In this document: in pieces, positions 55,835-63,932 of the stretch | How positions within the stretch are numbered: the first letter of the stretch is position 1 | How the letters are laid out: each line of letters begins with the position of its first letter | Origin: Streptomyces sp. P9-A4 | Lineage (GTDB): Bacteria; Actinomycetota; Actinomycetes; Streptomycetales; Streptomycetaceae | Direction: 5' to 3' | Assembly: GCF_036634195.1 (NCBI RefSeq) | Contig: NZ_JAZIFY010000001.1 | Coordinates: 5,714,501-5,778,500, forward strand | Length of the DNA stretch: 64,000 nt | Program-made: the position numbers and the translations under genes | The notes under the pieces: model-generated | Seen by the model: the letters and a program-made list of their open reading frames with translations, nothing else | What the model was told of the DNA's origin: nothing | The model's database searches: none

Positions 55835-56431
55835 ATGGCAAAGAGCGGTACGACGACCCAGGGGCTGCGCGCGGCGATCGAGCGCAGCGGCTACTACCCG
55901 GCCCTCGTGGCCGAGGCGGTGGAGGCCGCTGTCGGCGGTGAGGCCGTCGCGTCGTACGTGGTGCACCAGGAGACCACCTTCGACGCGAACGAGGTCCGGC
56001 GGCACGTCACCGTCCTCGTCCTGACGCCGCACCGCTTCATCGTCAGTCACACCGACGAGCAGTCCGCCGACACCAGCTCCCCGACGCCGTACGCGACGAC
56101 CTCCACCGAGTCCGTGAAGCTCGACCGGATCTCGTCGGTCGTCGTCAGCCGGGTGGTCGCCAATCCGGAGTCGTACACGCCGGGCACCCTGCCCCGCGAG
56201 GTCGTCCTCACCATCGGCTGGGGCGCCGTCTCCCGGATCGACCTGGAGCCCGCCGCCTGCGGCGACCCCAACTGCGACGCCGACCACGGCTACACCGGCA
56301 ATGCCACCGCCGACGACCTCAGCCTGCGCGTGAGCGACGCCGGGGACGGTCCCGACACCGTCCGGCAGACCCTCGCCTTCGCCCAGGCCCTCTCCGAAGC
56401 CATCGCGGCCACCGCCGCCCCGACCCGCTGA
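55835..56431 (+). CDS. DUF5998 family protein
   Basis: The 198-residue protein begins MAKSGTTTQGLRAAIERSGYYPALVAEAVEAAVGG and has VRRHVTVLVLTPHRFIVSHTDE and TSTESVKLDRISSVVVSRVV, a PH-like or beta-rich pattern. PAACGDPNCDADHGYTG carries a Cys/Asp/His cluster that could bind metal. Its function is unknown. It overlaps the next gene by 1 nt (TGATG), so they are coupled. The start follows a -10 element by 7 nt. Confidence 0.88.
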   Translation: MAKSGTTTQGLRAAIERSGYYPALVAEAVEAAVGGEAVASYVVHQETTFDANEVRRHVTVLVLTPHRFIVSHTDEQSADTSSPTPYATTSTESVKLDRISSVVVSRVVANPESYTPGTLPREVVLTIGWGAVSRIDLEPAACGDPNCDADHGYTGNATADDLSLRVSDAGDGPDTVRQTLAFAQALSEAIAATAAPTR

Positions 56432-57636
56432 TGGTGCAGCCGACCGCCGTGACCCACGGCTGGCCCGACGACCCGGTTCCGCTCGCCCCGGAGACCGCGC
56501 CGGTCCCCGAGTACACCTTCGGCTCCCTCGGCGACGTGCTGCCGACGCTGGTCGCCGCGCAGGGCGTGCCCGGTTTCTCGCCGCGGATAGCCGAGCTGTC
56601 GCCCGCCGACCGCAACTGCGTCTTCCTGATCGACGGCCTCGGCTGGGAGCAGATCCGCGCCCACCCGGACGAGGCCCCGTATCTGACCTCGCTCCTCGGT
56701 TCCTCGCGCGGCGGTACGGGCCGTCCGGTCACCGCCGGGTTCCCCGCCACCACCGCGACCTCGCTGGCGTCCGTCGGCACCGGCCGTTACCCCGGCACCC
56801 ACGGGCTGCCCGGCTACACCGTGCGCAACCCGGCCACCGGCGAGTTGATGAACCAGCTGCGCTGGAAGCCCTGGACCTCGCCGCACGTCTGGCAGCCGTA
56901 CCCCACCGTCTTCCGGCTCGCGCACGAGGCCGGGATCCACACCGCCCAGGTGTCGTCCCCGATCTTCGAGCAGACACCGCTCACCAAGGTCGCGCTTAGT
57001 GGCGGAAAGTTTCACGGGCGGCTCTCCGGCGAGGAGCGCATGGACTTCGCCGCCGAGCAGCTCGCCGCCGGAGACCGTTCGCTGGTCTACACGTACTACA
57101 GCGAACTCGACGGCGCCGGACACCGCTTCGGCATCGACTCCGACGCCTGGCGCGGCCAGCTGATGTTCGTCGACCGGCTCGTGCAGCGGCTCGCGGAGCA
57201 GCTGCCGCCCCGCGCCGCGCTGTACGTCACGGCGGACCACGGCATGGTCGACATCCCCTTCGACGAGCAGCACCGCATCGACTTCGACGAGGACTGGGAG
57301 CTGCGCGCCGGCGTCGCCCTCCTCGGCGGCGAGGGACGCGCCCGGCACGTCTACGCCGTGCCTGGCGCCGAGGCGGACGTCCTCACCTGCTGGCGCGAGG
57401 TGATCGGCGAGCAGTTCTGGGTGGCGAGCCGCGACGAGGCCATCTCGCTCGGCTGGTTCGGCGACGAGATCGACGAGCGGGTGTACGGGCGGATCGGCGA
57501 CGTCGTCGCCGCGGCCCACGACGACGTGGCGATCACCGCCTCCGTCAACGAGCCCCACGAGTCCGCGATGGTCGGCATGCACGGGTCCATGACCCCCGCC
57601 GAGCAGCTCGTCCCGCTGCTCGAAGTCCGTTCCTGA
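56431..57636 (+). CDS. Nucleotide pyrophosphatase/phosphodiesterase family protein
   Basis: The 401-residue protein belongs to the alkaline-phosphatase superfamily. Its pattern is FLIDGLGWEQI (metal Asp), the nucleophile Thr in TAGFPATTATSLASVGTG, then YSELDGAGHRFG, VTADHGMVDI and MVGMHGSM for the metal ligands. It should hydrolyse phosphodiesters or pyrophosphates. There is no signal peptide, so it is cytoplasmic. The start overlaps the DUF5998 stop by 1 nt; thymidine kinase follows 56 bp later, so this may be one operon in nucleotide metabolism. Confidence 0.9.
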   Translation: MVQPTAVTHGWPDDPVPLAPETAPVPEYTFGSLGDVLPTLVAAQGVPGFSPRIAELSPADRNCVFLIDGLGWEQIRAHPDEAPYLTSLLGSSRGGTGRPVTAGFPATTATSLASVGTGRYPGTHGLPGYTVRNPATGELMNQLRWKPWTSPHVWQPYPTVFRLAHEAGIHTAQVSSPIFEQTPLTKVALSGGKFHGRLSGEERMDFAAEQLAAGDRSLVYTYYSELDGAGHRFGIDSDAWRGQLMFVDRLVQRLAEQLPPRAALYVTADHGMVDIPFDEQHRIDFDEDWELRAGVALLGGEGRARHVYAVPGAEADVLTCWREVIGEQFWVASRDEAISLGWFGDEIDERVYGRIGDVVAAAHDDVAITASVNEPHESAMVGMHGSMTPAEQLVPLLEVRS

Positions 57637-57692
57637 CCCGCCCGCGCCGGACACCCTCCCCTCCCACGACCCTGAAAGGTCCCCGACCCGTC

Positions 57693-58340
57693 ATGCCCGA
57701 GCTGGTCTTCTTCTCCGGAACCATGGACTGCGGGAAGAGCACCCTGGCGCTCCAGATCGCCCACAACCGCGACGCGCGGGGGCTCCAGGGCGTGATCTTC
57801 ACCCGTGACGACCGGGCGGGCGAGGGCAAGCTGTCCTCCCGGCTCGGCCTGGTGACGGAGGCGATCGAGGCCCCGCGGGACATGGACGTGTACGCGTACC
57901 TCGTCGCGCAGCTCTCCCAGGGCGGCAAGGCCGACTATGTGATCGTGGACGAGGCGCAGTTCCTCGCCCCCGAGCAGATCGACCAGCTCGCGCGGATCGT
58001 CGACGACCTCGGCCTCGACGTCTTCGCCTTCGGCATCACGACGGACTTCCGGACCAAGCTCTTCCCCGGCTCGCAGCGGCTGATCGAGCTGGCGGACCGC
58101 ATCGAGCAGCTCCAGGTCGAGGCCCTGTGCTGGTGCGGCGCCCGCGCCACCCACAACGCCCGTACGGTCGGCGGCGTGATGGTCGTCGAGGGCGAGCAGG
58201 TCGTCGTCGGCGACGTGAACCGCCCGGCGGAGGAGATCGGCTACGAGGTGCTCTGCCGGCGGCACCACCGCCGCCACATGACCTCGGCCTCCGCGCACGC
58301 GGGCGCCCTCTCCCCGGACGTCCTGCCGGTCAACGGCTGA
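57693..58340 (+). CDS. tdk: Thymidine kinase
   Basis: The 215-residue protein has the P-loop SGTMDCGKSTLA (near residues 7-18), the Asp/Glu pair in YVIVDEAQFL and FGITTDFRTKLFPGSQRL of type II thymidine kinases. The zinc ligands are Cys in CWCGARATHNAR and in EVLCRRHHRRH. It phosphorylates thymidine for salvage. ATG 57693 has GAAAGG upstream. The C-terminus is followed by a repeat-rich non-coding stretch. Confidence 0.95.
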   Translation: MPELVFFSGTMDCGKSTLALQIAHNRDARGLQGVIFTRDDRAGEGKLSSRLGLVTEAIEAPRDMDVYAYLVAQLSQGGKADYVIVDEAQFLAPEQIDQLARIVDDLGLDVFAFGITTDFRTKLFPGSQRLIELADRIEQLQVEALCWCGARATHNARTVGGVMVVEGEQVVVGDVNRPAEEIGYEVLCRRHHRRHMTSASAHAGALSPDVLPVNG

Positions 58341-58354
58341 CGCCTGCCGGCGGG

Positions 58355-58460
58355 GACGCCCGCGCGCCGGGACGCCTGCGTACTGGGCCGCCCGCGCAAT
58401 GGGGACACCCGCGCAATGGGGACGCCCGCGCACCGGCATGCCCGCGCAATGGGGACGCCC
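58355..58460. repeat. Imperfect 16-17-bp tandem repeat downstream of tdk
   Basis: CCCGCGCAATGGGGAC-type units begin at 58391, 58408, 58425 and 58441 (spacing 17, 17, 16), with more diverged copies from about 58357. The 213-bp gap between tdk and the convergent LysR gene holds nothing else that I recognise. Confidence 0.75.
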
Positions 58461-58553
58461 GTCACGAGAGCGCCTGCCCAGCCGGGCACCCCGATAAGGC
58501 ACCGAAGAAATCGGCTGTGCTGCGAACCGCGCCTATTGGTCGCCGGGTCGCCC

Positions 58554-59429
58554 TCAGCCCGCCAGATGATCCCGTATAACCGCCTGCAGCCCCGTCAGAT
58601 TCGGATTGGCCGAATTCCGGTCCAGCCACGTCATCGTGACCGAGGTGTGCAGATCCGCGTCGTCGACCTCGACGATCGCGATCTCGCCCCGGTCGGCCTG
58701 GGCGCGCACCGCGAGGTGCGGCAGCAGCGCGCAGCCCATCCCGGCGGCCACGCACGCGCTCAGCGCGCCGATGCTCGCCACCTCCGCGACGGGTTCCTTG
58801 GCGACCCGGCCCGTGAAGGCCTTGTCGTACATCTCCCGGAACCCGCAGCCGTGTCCGGTGGCCAGGAAGGGCTCCGCAGCGAGCTCCGCGAGGTGGGAGC
58901 GACCGTGCGCGGCCAGCGGATGGTCGGGTGGTGCGATGACCACCAGCGGCTCCCGGGCCAGTGTCTCGGCGCGCAGCCCCGCGTCCACCGGCGGATCACC
59001 GAAGGTCAGACAGACGTCCAGGTCGCCCCGGCGCACCGCCTTGTACAGCTCGCCCCGGTTGTCCTGGGCGATCCGGACCCGGGCCTCCGGATACAGCGCG
59101 CGGTGGCGCGAGAGCACCTCGGGCAGTACGTGCAGACAGACCGTCTCCAGCGCCCCGACCGACACGTCGGAACCGGGCCGGGCCACCGCCCAGCGCGCCT
59201 CCTCCAGCAGCCCGAGGATGCGATCGGTGTACTCCGACAGGGCCACGCCCTGCGGCGTCAGACGCACCCGCCGGCGTGAGCGGTCGAGCAGTGCGACTCC
59301 CAGTTCACGCTCCAGCGCCTGAATCTGGTCGCTGACGCTGGACTGGGCGTAATGAAGTTCCTTGGCCGCCTGGGTGACGCTGAGCGTCCTGGCAACCGCT
59401 TCGAACGTCCGGAGATGGCGTAACTCCAT
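58554..59429 (-). CDS. LysR-family regulator
   Basis: The 291-residue protein has the LysR helix-turn-helix at the start (MELRHLRTFEAVARTLSVTQAAKELHYAQSSVSDQIQALERELGVALLDR) and a periplasmic-binding-protein-like effector domain. ATG 59429 has GAGGGGGG upstream. It diverges from an MFS gene, with a T-N11-A palindrome in the gap, so it probably controls that pump and itself. The effector is unknown. Confidence 0.93.
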   Translation of the reverse strand: MELRHLRTFEAVARTLSVTQAAKELHYAQSSVSDQIQALERELGVALLDRSRRRVRLTPQGVALSEYTDRILGLLEEARWAVARPGSDVSVGALETVCLHVLPEVLSRHRALYPEARVRIAQDNRGELYKAVRRGDLDVCLTFGDPPVDAGLRAETLAREPLVVIAPPDHPLAAHGRSHLAELAAEPFLATGHGCGFREMYDKAFTGRVAKEPVAEVASIGALSACVAAGMGCALLPHLAVRAQADRGEIAIVEVDDADLHTSVTMTWLDRNSANPNLTGLQAVIRDHLAG

Positions 59430-59454
59430 GATTTCGAGCCCCCCTCGATGACTG

Positions 59455-59469
59455 ATCGGCTGCGCCGAT
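59455..59469. promoter_or_regulatory. LysR-type operator
   Basis: ATCGGC-TGC-GCCGAT is a perfect 15-bp palindrome containing a T-N11-A LysR box (59456-59468). It lies 25 bp before the LysR start, just downstream of a possible -10 (TAGCAT on the minus strand), which suits autorepression. Confidence 0.7.
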
Positions 59470-59580
59470 GCTACCCATAGCTCATTCCCGTCGTCACCAG
59501 CACCAATTCGCCTTTCTGGTCCGGTTGAATGCTCGTGGCACCCTCCGGACTCCGCCCGGAACGAAGTCCGACAAAGCGCC

Positions 59581-59640
59581 AAGCGATTCCCGGAGCAATT
59601 CCCGAAGAGATTTCCGAAACAAATCCTGAAACAAATCCTG
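59581..59640 (+). repeat. Five degenerate 12-bp repeats upstream of the MFS gene
   Basis: Units AAGCGATTCCCG, GAGCAATTCCCG, AAGAGATTTCCG, AAACAAATCCTG and AAACAAATCCTG follow one another without gaps, the last two identical. The tract is AT-rich for this genome and ends 14 bp before ATG 59655. In the upstream open frame it reads as tetrapeptide repeats such as ETNP. Confidence 0.8.
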
Positions 59641-59654
59641 AAAAAGGAGAAGGC

Positions 59655-61064
59655 ATGTCGACGCAGGCAGAATCCCAGCGGGCTCCCCTCGCCCCGGAGC
59701 GAACCGGAAGGCCCTCGCGGACCCTGCTGATCGGCCTCTCGCTCGGCTACTTCATGGTTCTGCTGGACATGACGATCGTCTCGGTGGCGCTTCCCGCCAT
59801 CTCCGCTGACCTCCGCATCGGATCGACCGGTCTGCAGTGGGTCGTCAACGGCTACACGATCACGTTCGCCGCGTTACTGCTCACCGCGGGCCGGCTGTCC
59901 GACCGGTACGGCGGTCGCCGGGTCTTCCTGTGGGGCCTCGTCGCCTTCGGGCTGCTCTCCGGTGTCACCGCCGCCGCGAGCAGCCTGGGCGTCATGGTCG
60001 CCCTGCGGCTCGCCCTCGGCGGCGCCGGAGCGCTGCTACTGCCGTCCTCCCTCGCCGTCATCACCAACGCCCATACGGAGGCCGCCGACCGCGCCCGTGC
60101 CGTCGGCAACTGGGCGGCGATCACCGGCGCGGCCCTCGCCGCCGGTCCGCTCGTCGGCGGTCTGCTCACCGACACCGTCGGCTGGCGCGCCGTCTTCCTC
60201 ATCAACGTGCCGCTGGCCGCGGTGAGTTACGTCATCACCGTGCGCCTCGCCCCCGAGACGGCCCGCAAGCAGCGCGGCGGTCTCGACGTCACCGGTCAGC
60301 TCAGCGCCGTGATCGCCCTCGGCGCCCTGTCGTACGCGCTGATCGAGGGGCCGGGCAAGGGCTGGGGGACCGGTCCGGTGCTGCTCGCCCTGGTGCTGGC
60401 GGTGGTCGCGGCGGTCGTGTTCGTCACCGCGGAGAAGCGGGCCGGGGACGCGGCGATGCTGCCGCCGCGGATGTTCCGCGGCCGTGGCTTCTCCGCCGCC
60501 CTCGGCTCGGGTCTGCTCGCCAACTTCGGTCTGTCCGGGCTGCTGTTCACGCTGTCGCTGTACTTCCAGGAGAGCCGCGGCTACTCCTCCCTCGCGGCCG
60601 GCCTGGCCTTCCTGCCGCTCACCCTGCCCACCGCCTTCAACCCCCTCTTCGCCGGGCGCCTCGTCGGCCGGATCGGCCCGCGCGGCCCCGCCATCACCGG
60701 GTTCCTGCTGATGGGCTTCGGCGCGCTGCTCCAGGCGCCGTTCACCGAGGACTCGGCGCTCGCGCCGGGGGCCACCGTGGTGGGCCTGCTCGCCTTCGGT
60801 TTCGGTGTCTCCTTCGCGCTGCCCGCGCTGGTCGCGGGCATGGCGGGTTCCGTACCGGCCGATCTGGCAGGCATCGGCGCGGGTGCGCTCAACTCCGCCC
60901 GCCAGGTGGGAGCTTCCCTCGGTGTCGCCGTCCTCGGCGTGCTCCTCGACCTGTCCTCGACCAACGCCGACGGCACCCGGCGGGCGCTCGTCGTCACCGG
61001 TCTGACGCTGCTGCTCGGCGCGCTGATCGCGGGTGCGGGACTCAAAGGGCGTACCGCGAGCTGA
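59655..61064 (+). CDS. MFS efflux transporter, DHA2 family
   Basis: The 469-residue protein has about 14 hydrophobic helices with LDMTIVSVALPAISADL in helix 1, GRLSDRYGGRRVF (motif A) and PSSLAVITNAHTEAADRARAVGNWAA. It likely exports a drug or metabolite with protons. ATG 59655 is set by AAGGAGAAGG. The longer frame from 59529 would add a repeat-encoded tail and is less likely. It diverges from LysR; a Tat-exported protein gene follows 161 bp later. Confidence 0.92.
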   Translation: MSTQAESQRAPLAPERTGRPSRTLLIGLSLGYFMVLLDMTIVSVALPAISADLRIGSTGLQWVVNGYTITFAALLLTAGRLSDRYGGRRVFLWGLVAFGLLSGVTAAASSLGVMVALRLALGGAGALLLPSSLAVITNAHTEAADRARAVGNWAAITGAALAAGPLVGGLLTDTVGWRAVFLINVPLAAVSYVITVRLAPETARKQRGGLDVTGQLSAVIALGALSYALIEGPGKGWGTGPVLLALVLAVVAAVVFVTAEKRAGDAAMLPPRMFRGRGFSAALGSGLLANFGLSGLLFTLSLYFQESRGYSSLAAGLAFLPLTLPTAFNPLFAGRLVGRIGPRGPAITGFLLMGFGALLQAPFTEDSALAPGATVVGLLAFGFGVSFALPALVAGMAGSVPADLAGIGAGALNSARQVGASLGVAVLGVLLDLSSTNADGTRRALVVTGLTLLLGALIAGAGLKGRTAS

Positions 61065-61225
61065 CCCGACGTCGCGCCCGCCGACGTCGCCCCGCCGCGC
61101 GTCGACCCCGTCGTGCGGCGACCCGGACACGAGGCGGCCGTCAGGGGGGAGTGCCCACCCGCTTCGCGTCGACGGGTGCGGTCGTTGTCACGTCTGCCAG
61201 GCGACTCCTCTACGGAAGGCAGAAG

Positions 61226-62377
61226 ATGACGACACGCAGAAGACTGCTCGGCGGTGCCGCAGCGACCGGCGCCATGGCCGCCCTCGGTGGCGCCCCGGCA
61301 GCGGCGGCGGCAGCGGCGGAGGCCGTGGGTGGCGGTGCCCCGGCGGCGGCGGCGGTGGGGCGGAGCGGGGCCCGCGAAGCGATCGTCGCGGTCAACGACG
61401 GCACGCGCGCGCACTACGCCGCGCTCAAGTCCGACCTGATCGGCCGTTTGAGCCCCGTCCTCGTCGTGCAGAACGACGCCAAGGGGGGACGGTTCACCCT
61501 CATCCACGACGGCTCGCGGGAGTCGCTGCATCCCGTCGCGGAGGTGTTCGAGCTGGCGAAGTCCGTCAGCCATGTGCCGCTCGGTGTCTTCGCGATCGTC
61601 GCGCCCCATCTGGGCGACCGGGTCCCCCACCTGCCCAACGGCTGCCGCATCGATCCGCACGACCTCGCCATGGTCGCGTCCGGGGGAACCGCGGCCGATG
61701 GCTGGATCGCCTCGCTCCAGGAGTACGCGGGCACGCTGACCGCCGCCCGTCGGCGGCTCGACGAGGCGGGCCTCCCGCCGGAGATGGCCGGCGCGTCCGC
61801 ACGCGTGCTGGACGGGGCGCTCCGGTTCATCGCGGAGTCCCTGGCATCCGGCTCCGTCGACATCGCGGCCTTCGAGGACTTCTCCGGCAGCGTGTACGAG
61901 GGCATCCGCACCAACATGGCGTACGCGGCCGAGGCGCAGATCGCGGGCGTGGAGGGCGTCATGCGGAGATGGCGGGCCGAGATCGGCGAGGAGGCGTGGC
62001 GGAACCTGTACACCGTCGTGCTGTCCCAGTGGGCCACGTCCGTACTGAACCAGAACTCGATCATCATCAGGCGATGTATGAATCCGGCCGAGGTGGCCAC
62101 CCATCTGATCGACCTGCCGGCCGCCGAACCGCCCGCTGACCCGGTCTTCGTGGCCCTGGACAACCTCGCCCGGATCGTGCAGGACAACATCGCCGCCGAG
62201 CTGGTCTTCCCCTCGGACCCGGCGGCGGCTGACGCGCTCAAGGGCCCGCAGGACCTGCTCGCCGACGAGATCCTGCGCCGGCTCGGCGCGTCGACCGCCG
62301 ACGGGACGGCGTACTCCGCCCCTGCGGGAGCCGGTGACGCCTGCCCCGTCGCCCGGCGGGACGGGACGCGGGGCTGA
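61226..62377 (+). CDS. Tat-exported protein of unknown function
   Basis: The 383-residue protein begins with a twin-arginine-like signal, MTTRRRLLGGAAATGAMAALGG, then an Ala-rich stretch to about residue 45. The mature part has ALKSDLIGRLSPVLVVQNDAKGGRFTLIHDGSRESLHPVAEVFELAKSVSHVPLGVFAIVAPHL, where Tyr/Leu/Val-rich segments suggest a globular alpha/beta fold; I cannot name the family. GGAAGG precedes ATG 61226. Export in a folded, perhaps cofactor-containing state would fit the Tat route. It follows an MFS pump on the same strand. Confidence 0.7.
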   Translation: MTTRRRLLGGAAATGAMAALGGAPAAAAAAAEAVGGGAPAAAAVGRSGAREAIVAVNDGTRAHYAALKSDLIGRLSPVLVVQNDAKGGRFTLIHDGSRESLHPVAEVFELAKSVSHVPLGVFAIVAPHLGDRVPHLPNGCRIDPHDLAMVASGGTAADGWIASLQEYAGTLTAARRRLDEAGLPPEMAGASARVLDGALRFIAESLASGSVDIAAFEDFSGSVYEGIRTNMAYAAEAQIAGVEGVMRRWRAEIGEEAWRNLYTVVLSQWATSVLNQNSIIIRRCMNPAEVATHLIDLPAAEPPADPVFVALDNLARIVQDNIAAELVFPSDPAAADALKGPQDLLADEILRRLGASTADGTAYSAPAGAGDACPVARRDGTRG

Positions 62378-62401
62378 CCGTCGATGTCGCTTCCGCCCCG
62401 G

Positions 62402-62439
62402 GGCCGTTACGCCTCCGGGCCGGCCGTTACGCCTCCGGG
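62402..62439. repeat. Direct 18-bp duplication at the 3' end of a TetR gene
   Basis: GGCCGTTACGCCTCCGGG occurs at 62402-62419 and 62422-62439. The second copy contains the TetR stop codon (complement of TTA at 62427-62429). The repeat is 20 bp apart, a recent-looking tandem duplication. Confidence 0.8.
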
Positions 62440-63116
62440 GCCGCGTCCTGCCGACTCGGCCCGCGCGTCAGCAGGTCGAGGTCCGGGGTGCTCAGGGGCG
62501 CCGCCCCCGTGAGGGTGCCGACCAGCGCCTGGGCGAGGACGGTCGCCGTGCCGATCCGGGCGTCCTCCCGCTCGTCGCCGGTGACCTTGTCGATCAGCGC
62601 GTCGCGTACGGCGGGGGAGATGCCGGAGCCGCCGAACAGGTCGGGGTACGACAGCGCCATCATGCACACGCCCACGTTGGCGGAGAGGATCGCCTGTCCG
62701 GCGAGTTCCGGGGCCATCCGCAGCCGCCCGGCGTCGCGGCAGCGCTCCAGGGCCTTGAGCAGGAGCGCCTGGGCCTCCTTGACGGCCTCCGGCTTGGCGT
62801 CGCTCGTCGGCGTGAACATCAGCCGGTAGAGGTGCGGGTTGCGGAGCGCGAACGCGACATGGCTGTTCCACGCCGTCCGCAGGTCCGCCACCGGGTCGTC
62901 GGTGAGGGGGTTCCGTCGCTTGTCGGCGAGGAAGCGCTCGAAGCCGATGTCGGCGACGGCGGTCAACAGCCCCTGCTTGTCCCCGAACTGGCGGTAGATC
63001 TCGGGCATGCCGACCTTCGCCCGGTCGCAGATGGCGCGGGTCGAGATCGCCGGCGCGTCCTTGGTGGCGAGAAGTTCCTCGGTGGCTTCCAGGATGCGCT
63101 CTCGTGCCGTCGACAT
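62427..63116 (-). CDS. TetR-family regulator, divergent from an isochorismatase-like gene
   Basis: The 229-residue protein has a helix-turn-helix (ISTRAICDRAKVGMPEIYRQFGDKQGLLTAV) and a helical C-terminus with HVAFALRNPHLYRLMFTP, a TetR_C pattern. ATG 63116 lies 148 bp from the divergent hydrolase gene. A perfect palindrome and twin TGTTAGCGYTGA motifs in the gap are likely binding sites. Its last codons lie within a small duplication. Confidence 0.9.
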   Translation of the reverse strand: MSTARERILEATEELLATKDAPAISTRAICDRAKVGMPEIYRQFGDKQGLLTAVADIGFERFLADKRRNPLTDDPVADLRTAWNSHVAFALRNPHLYRLMFTPTSDAKPEAVKEAQALLLKALERCRDAGRLRMAPELAGQAILSANVGVCMMALSYPDLFGGSGISPAVRDALIDKVTGDEREDARIGTATVLAQALVGTLTGAAPLSTPDLDLLTRGPSRQDAAPEA

Positions 63117-63126
63117 GCCTTCACGA

Positions 63127-63234
63127 TATCAGCGCTAACAGTCCGGACCTGGGCGAATCCACCCCGAGGGCCGGCGGACCGAGGTGCCGCCCCTCGCCGT
63201 TGTTATCGACGATAACGAGCTGTGTTAGCGTTGA
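63127..63234. promoter_or_regulatory. Divergent TetR/isochorismatase control region with palindrome
   Basis: GTTATCG-A-CGATAAC (63202-63216) is a perfect 15-bp palindrome. TTATCG within it and TAGCGT (63226-63231) form a 17-bp-spaced promoter for the hydrolase, so a repressor there would block RNA polymerase. TGTTAGCGTTGA (63223-63234) and its inverted partner TGTTAGCGCTGA (minus strand, about 63127-63139) mark the two promoters symmetrically. Confidence 0.65.
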
Positions 63235-63264
63235 AAACAGCTGCCCGCCACGAAAGGAACAGCC

Positions 63265-63882
63265 ATGACCGCCTCCGCCACCCTCCGCGATGTGATCGGC
63301 CTGCCCCAGGAGCTGCCGCGCCTCGCCGACGCGACCCTGATCCTGATCGACTTCCAGAACACCTACCGCTCCGGCGTCATGCGGCTCGACGACGCCGAGC
63401 GGGCCCTCGCCGCCGGCGCGCGACTGCTCGCCGCCGCCCGCGCCGCCGGCGCACCGGTCGTCCATGTCGTCAACGACGGCGGTGAGGGCACCCCGTACGA
63501 CATCCGGGCCGAGACCGGCGCGATCAGCGACGAGGTCGCCCCGATCGAGGGCGAGAAGGTCGTCGTCAAGCAGTTCCCCAACGCCTTCCACGCCACCGGC
63601 CTCGAAGAGACCCTCAAGGACCTCGGCGCGAGCGGCGACCTCGTCATCGCCGGGTTCATGACGCACATGTGCGTCCTCTTCACCGCGCAGGGCGCCTTCA
63701 ACCTCGGCTACCGCCCGACCGTGGTCGCCGAGGCCACCGCGACCCGCACCCTGGAGGCCCCGGACGGCACCGTCGTCACCTCGGACGCGCTCCAGGCGGC
63801 CGGACTGACGACCGTCGCCGACCTGTTCGGCATGGTGGCCCGTACGGTCGACGAACTGGTGGCCGTCACACCGGCCGGCTGA
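63265..63882 (+). CDS. Isochorismatase-like cysteine hydrolase
   Basis: The 205-residue protein has the Asp-Lys-Cys triad of the family: LILIDFQNTY, VVVKQFPNAF and GFMTHMCVLFTAQGAF. Relatives hydrolyse isochorismate, nicotinamide or related amides; the substrate cannot be told from sequence. GAAAGGA lies upstream of ATG 63265. The divergent TetR suggests induction by a small molecule, possibly the substrate. Confidence 0.9.
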   Translation: MTASATLRDVIGLPQELPRLADATLILIDFQNTYRSGVMRLDDAERALAAGARLLAAARAAGAPVVHVVNDGGEGTPYDIRAETGAISDEVAPIEGEKVVVKQFPNAFHATGLEETLKDLGASGDLVIAGFMTHMCVLFTAQGAFNLGYRPTVVAEATATRTLEAPDGTVVTSDALQAAGLTTVADLFGMVARTVDELVAVTPAG

Positions 63883-63896
63883 TCACCGACCACGGG

Positions 63897-63932
63897 CCGG
63901 TACACCCCGGGAGTTCACCCGAGGTGTACCGG
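63897..63932 (+). terminator. Terminator after the isochorismatase-like gene
   Basis: CCGGTACACC (63897-63906) pairs perfectly with GGTGTACCGG (63923-63932), 14 bp past the stop. The last 68 bases of the window show no feature I can name. Confidence 0.7.

Noticed and set aside
58341-58553. CRISPR array or small RNA in the tdk-LysR gap
   Set aside because: The repeats are tandem without unique spacers, and no cas gene is present.
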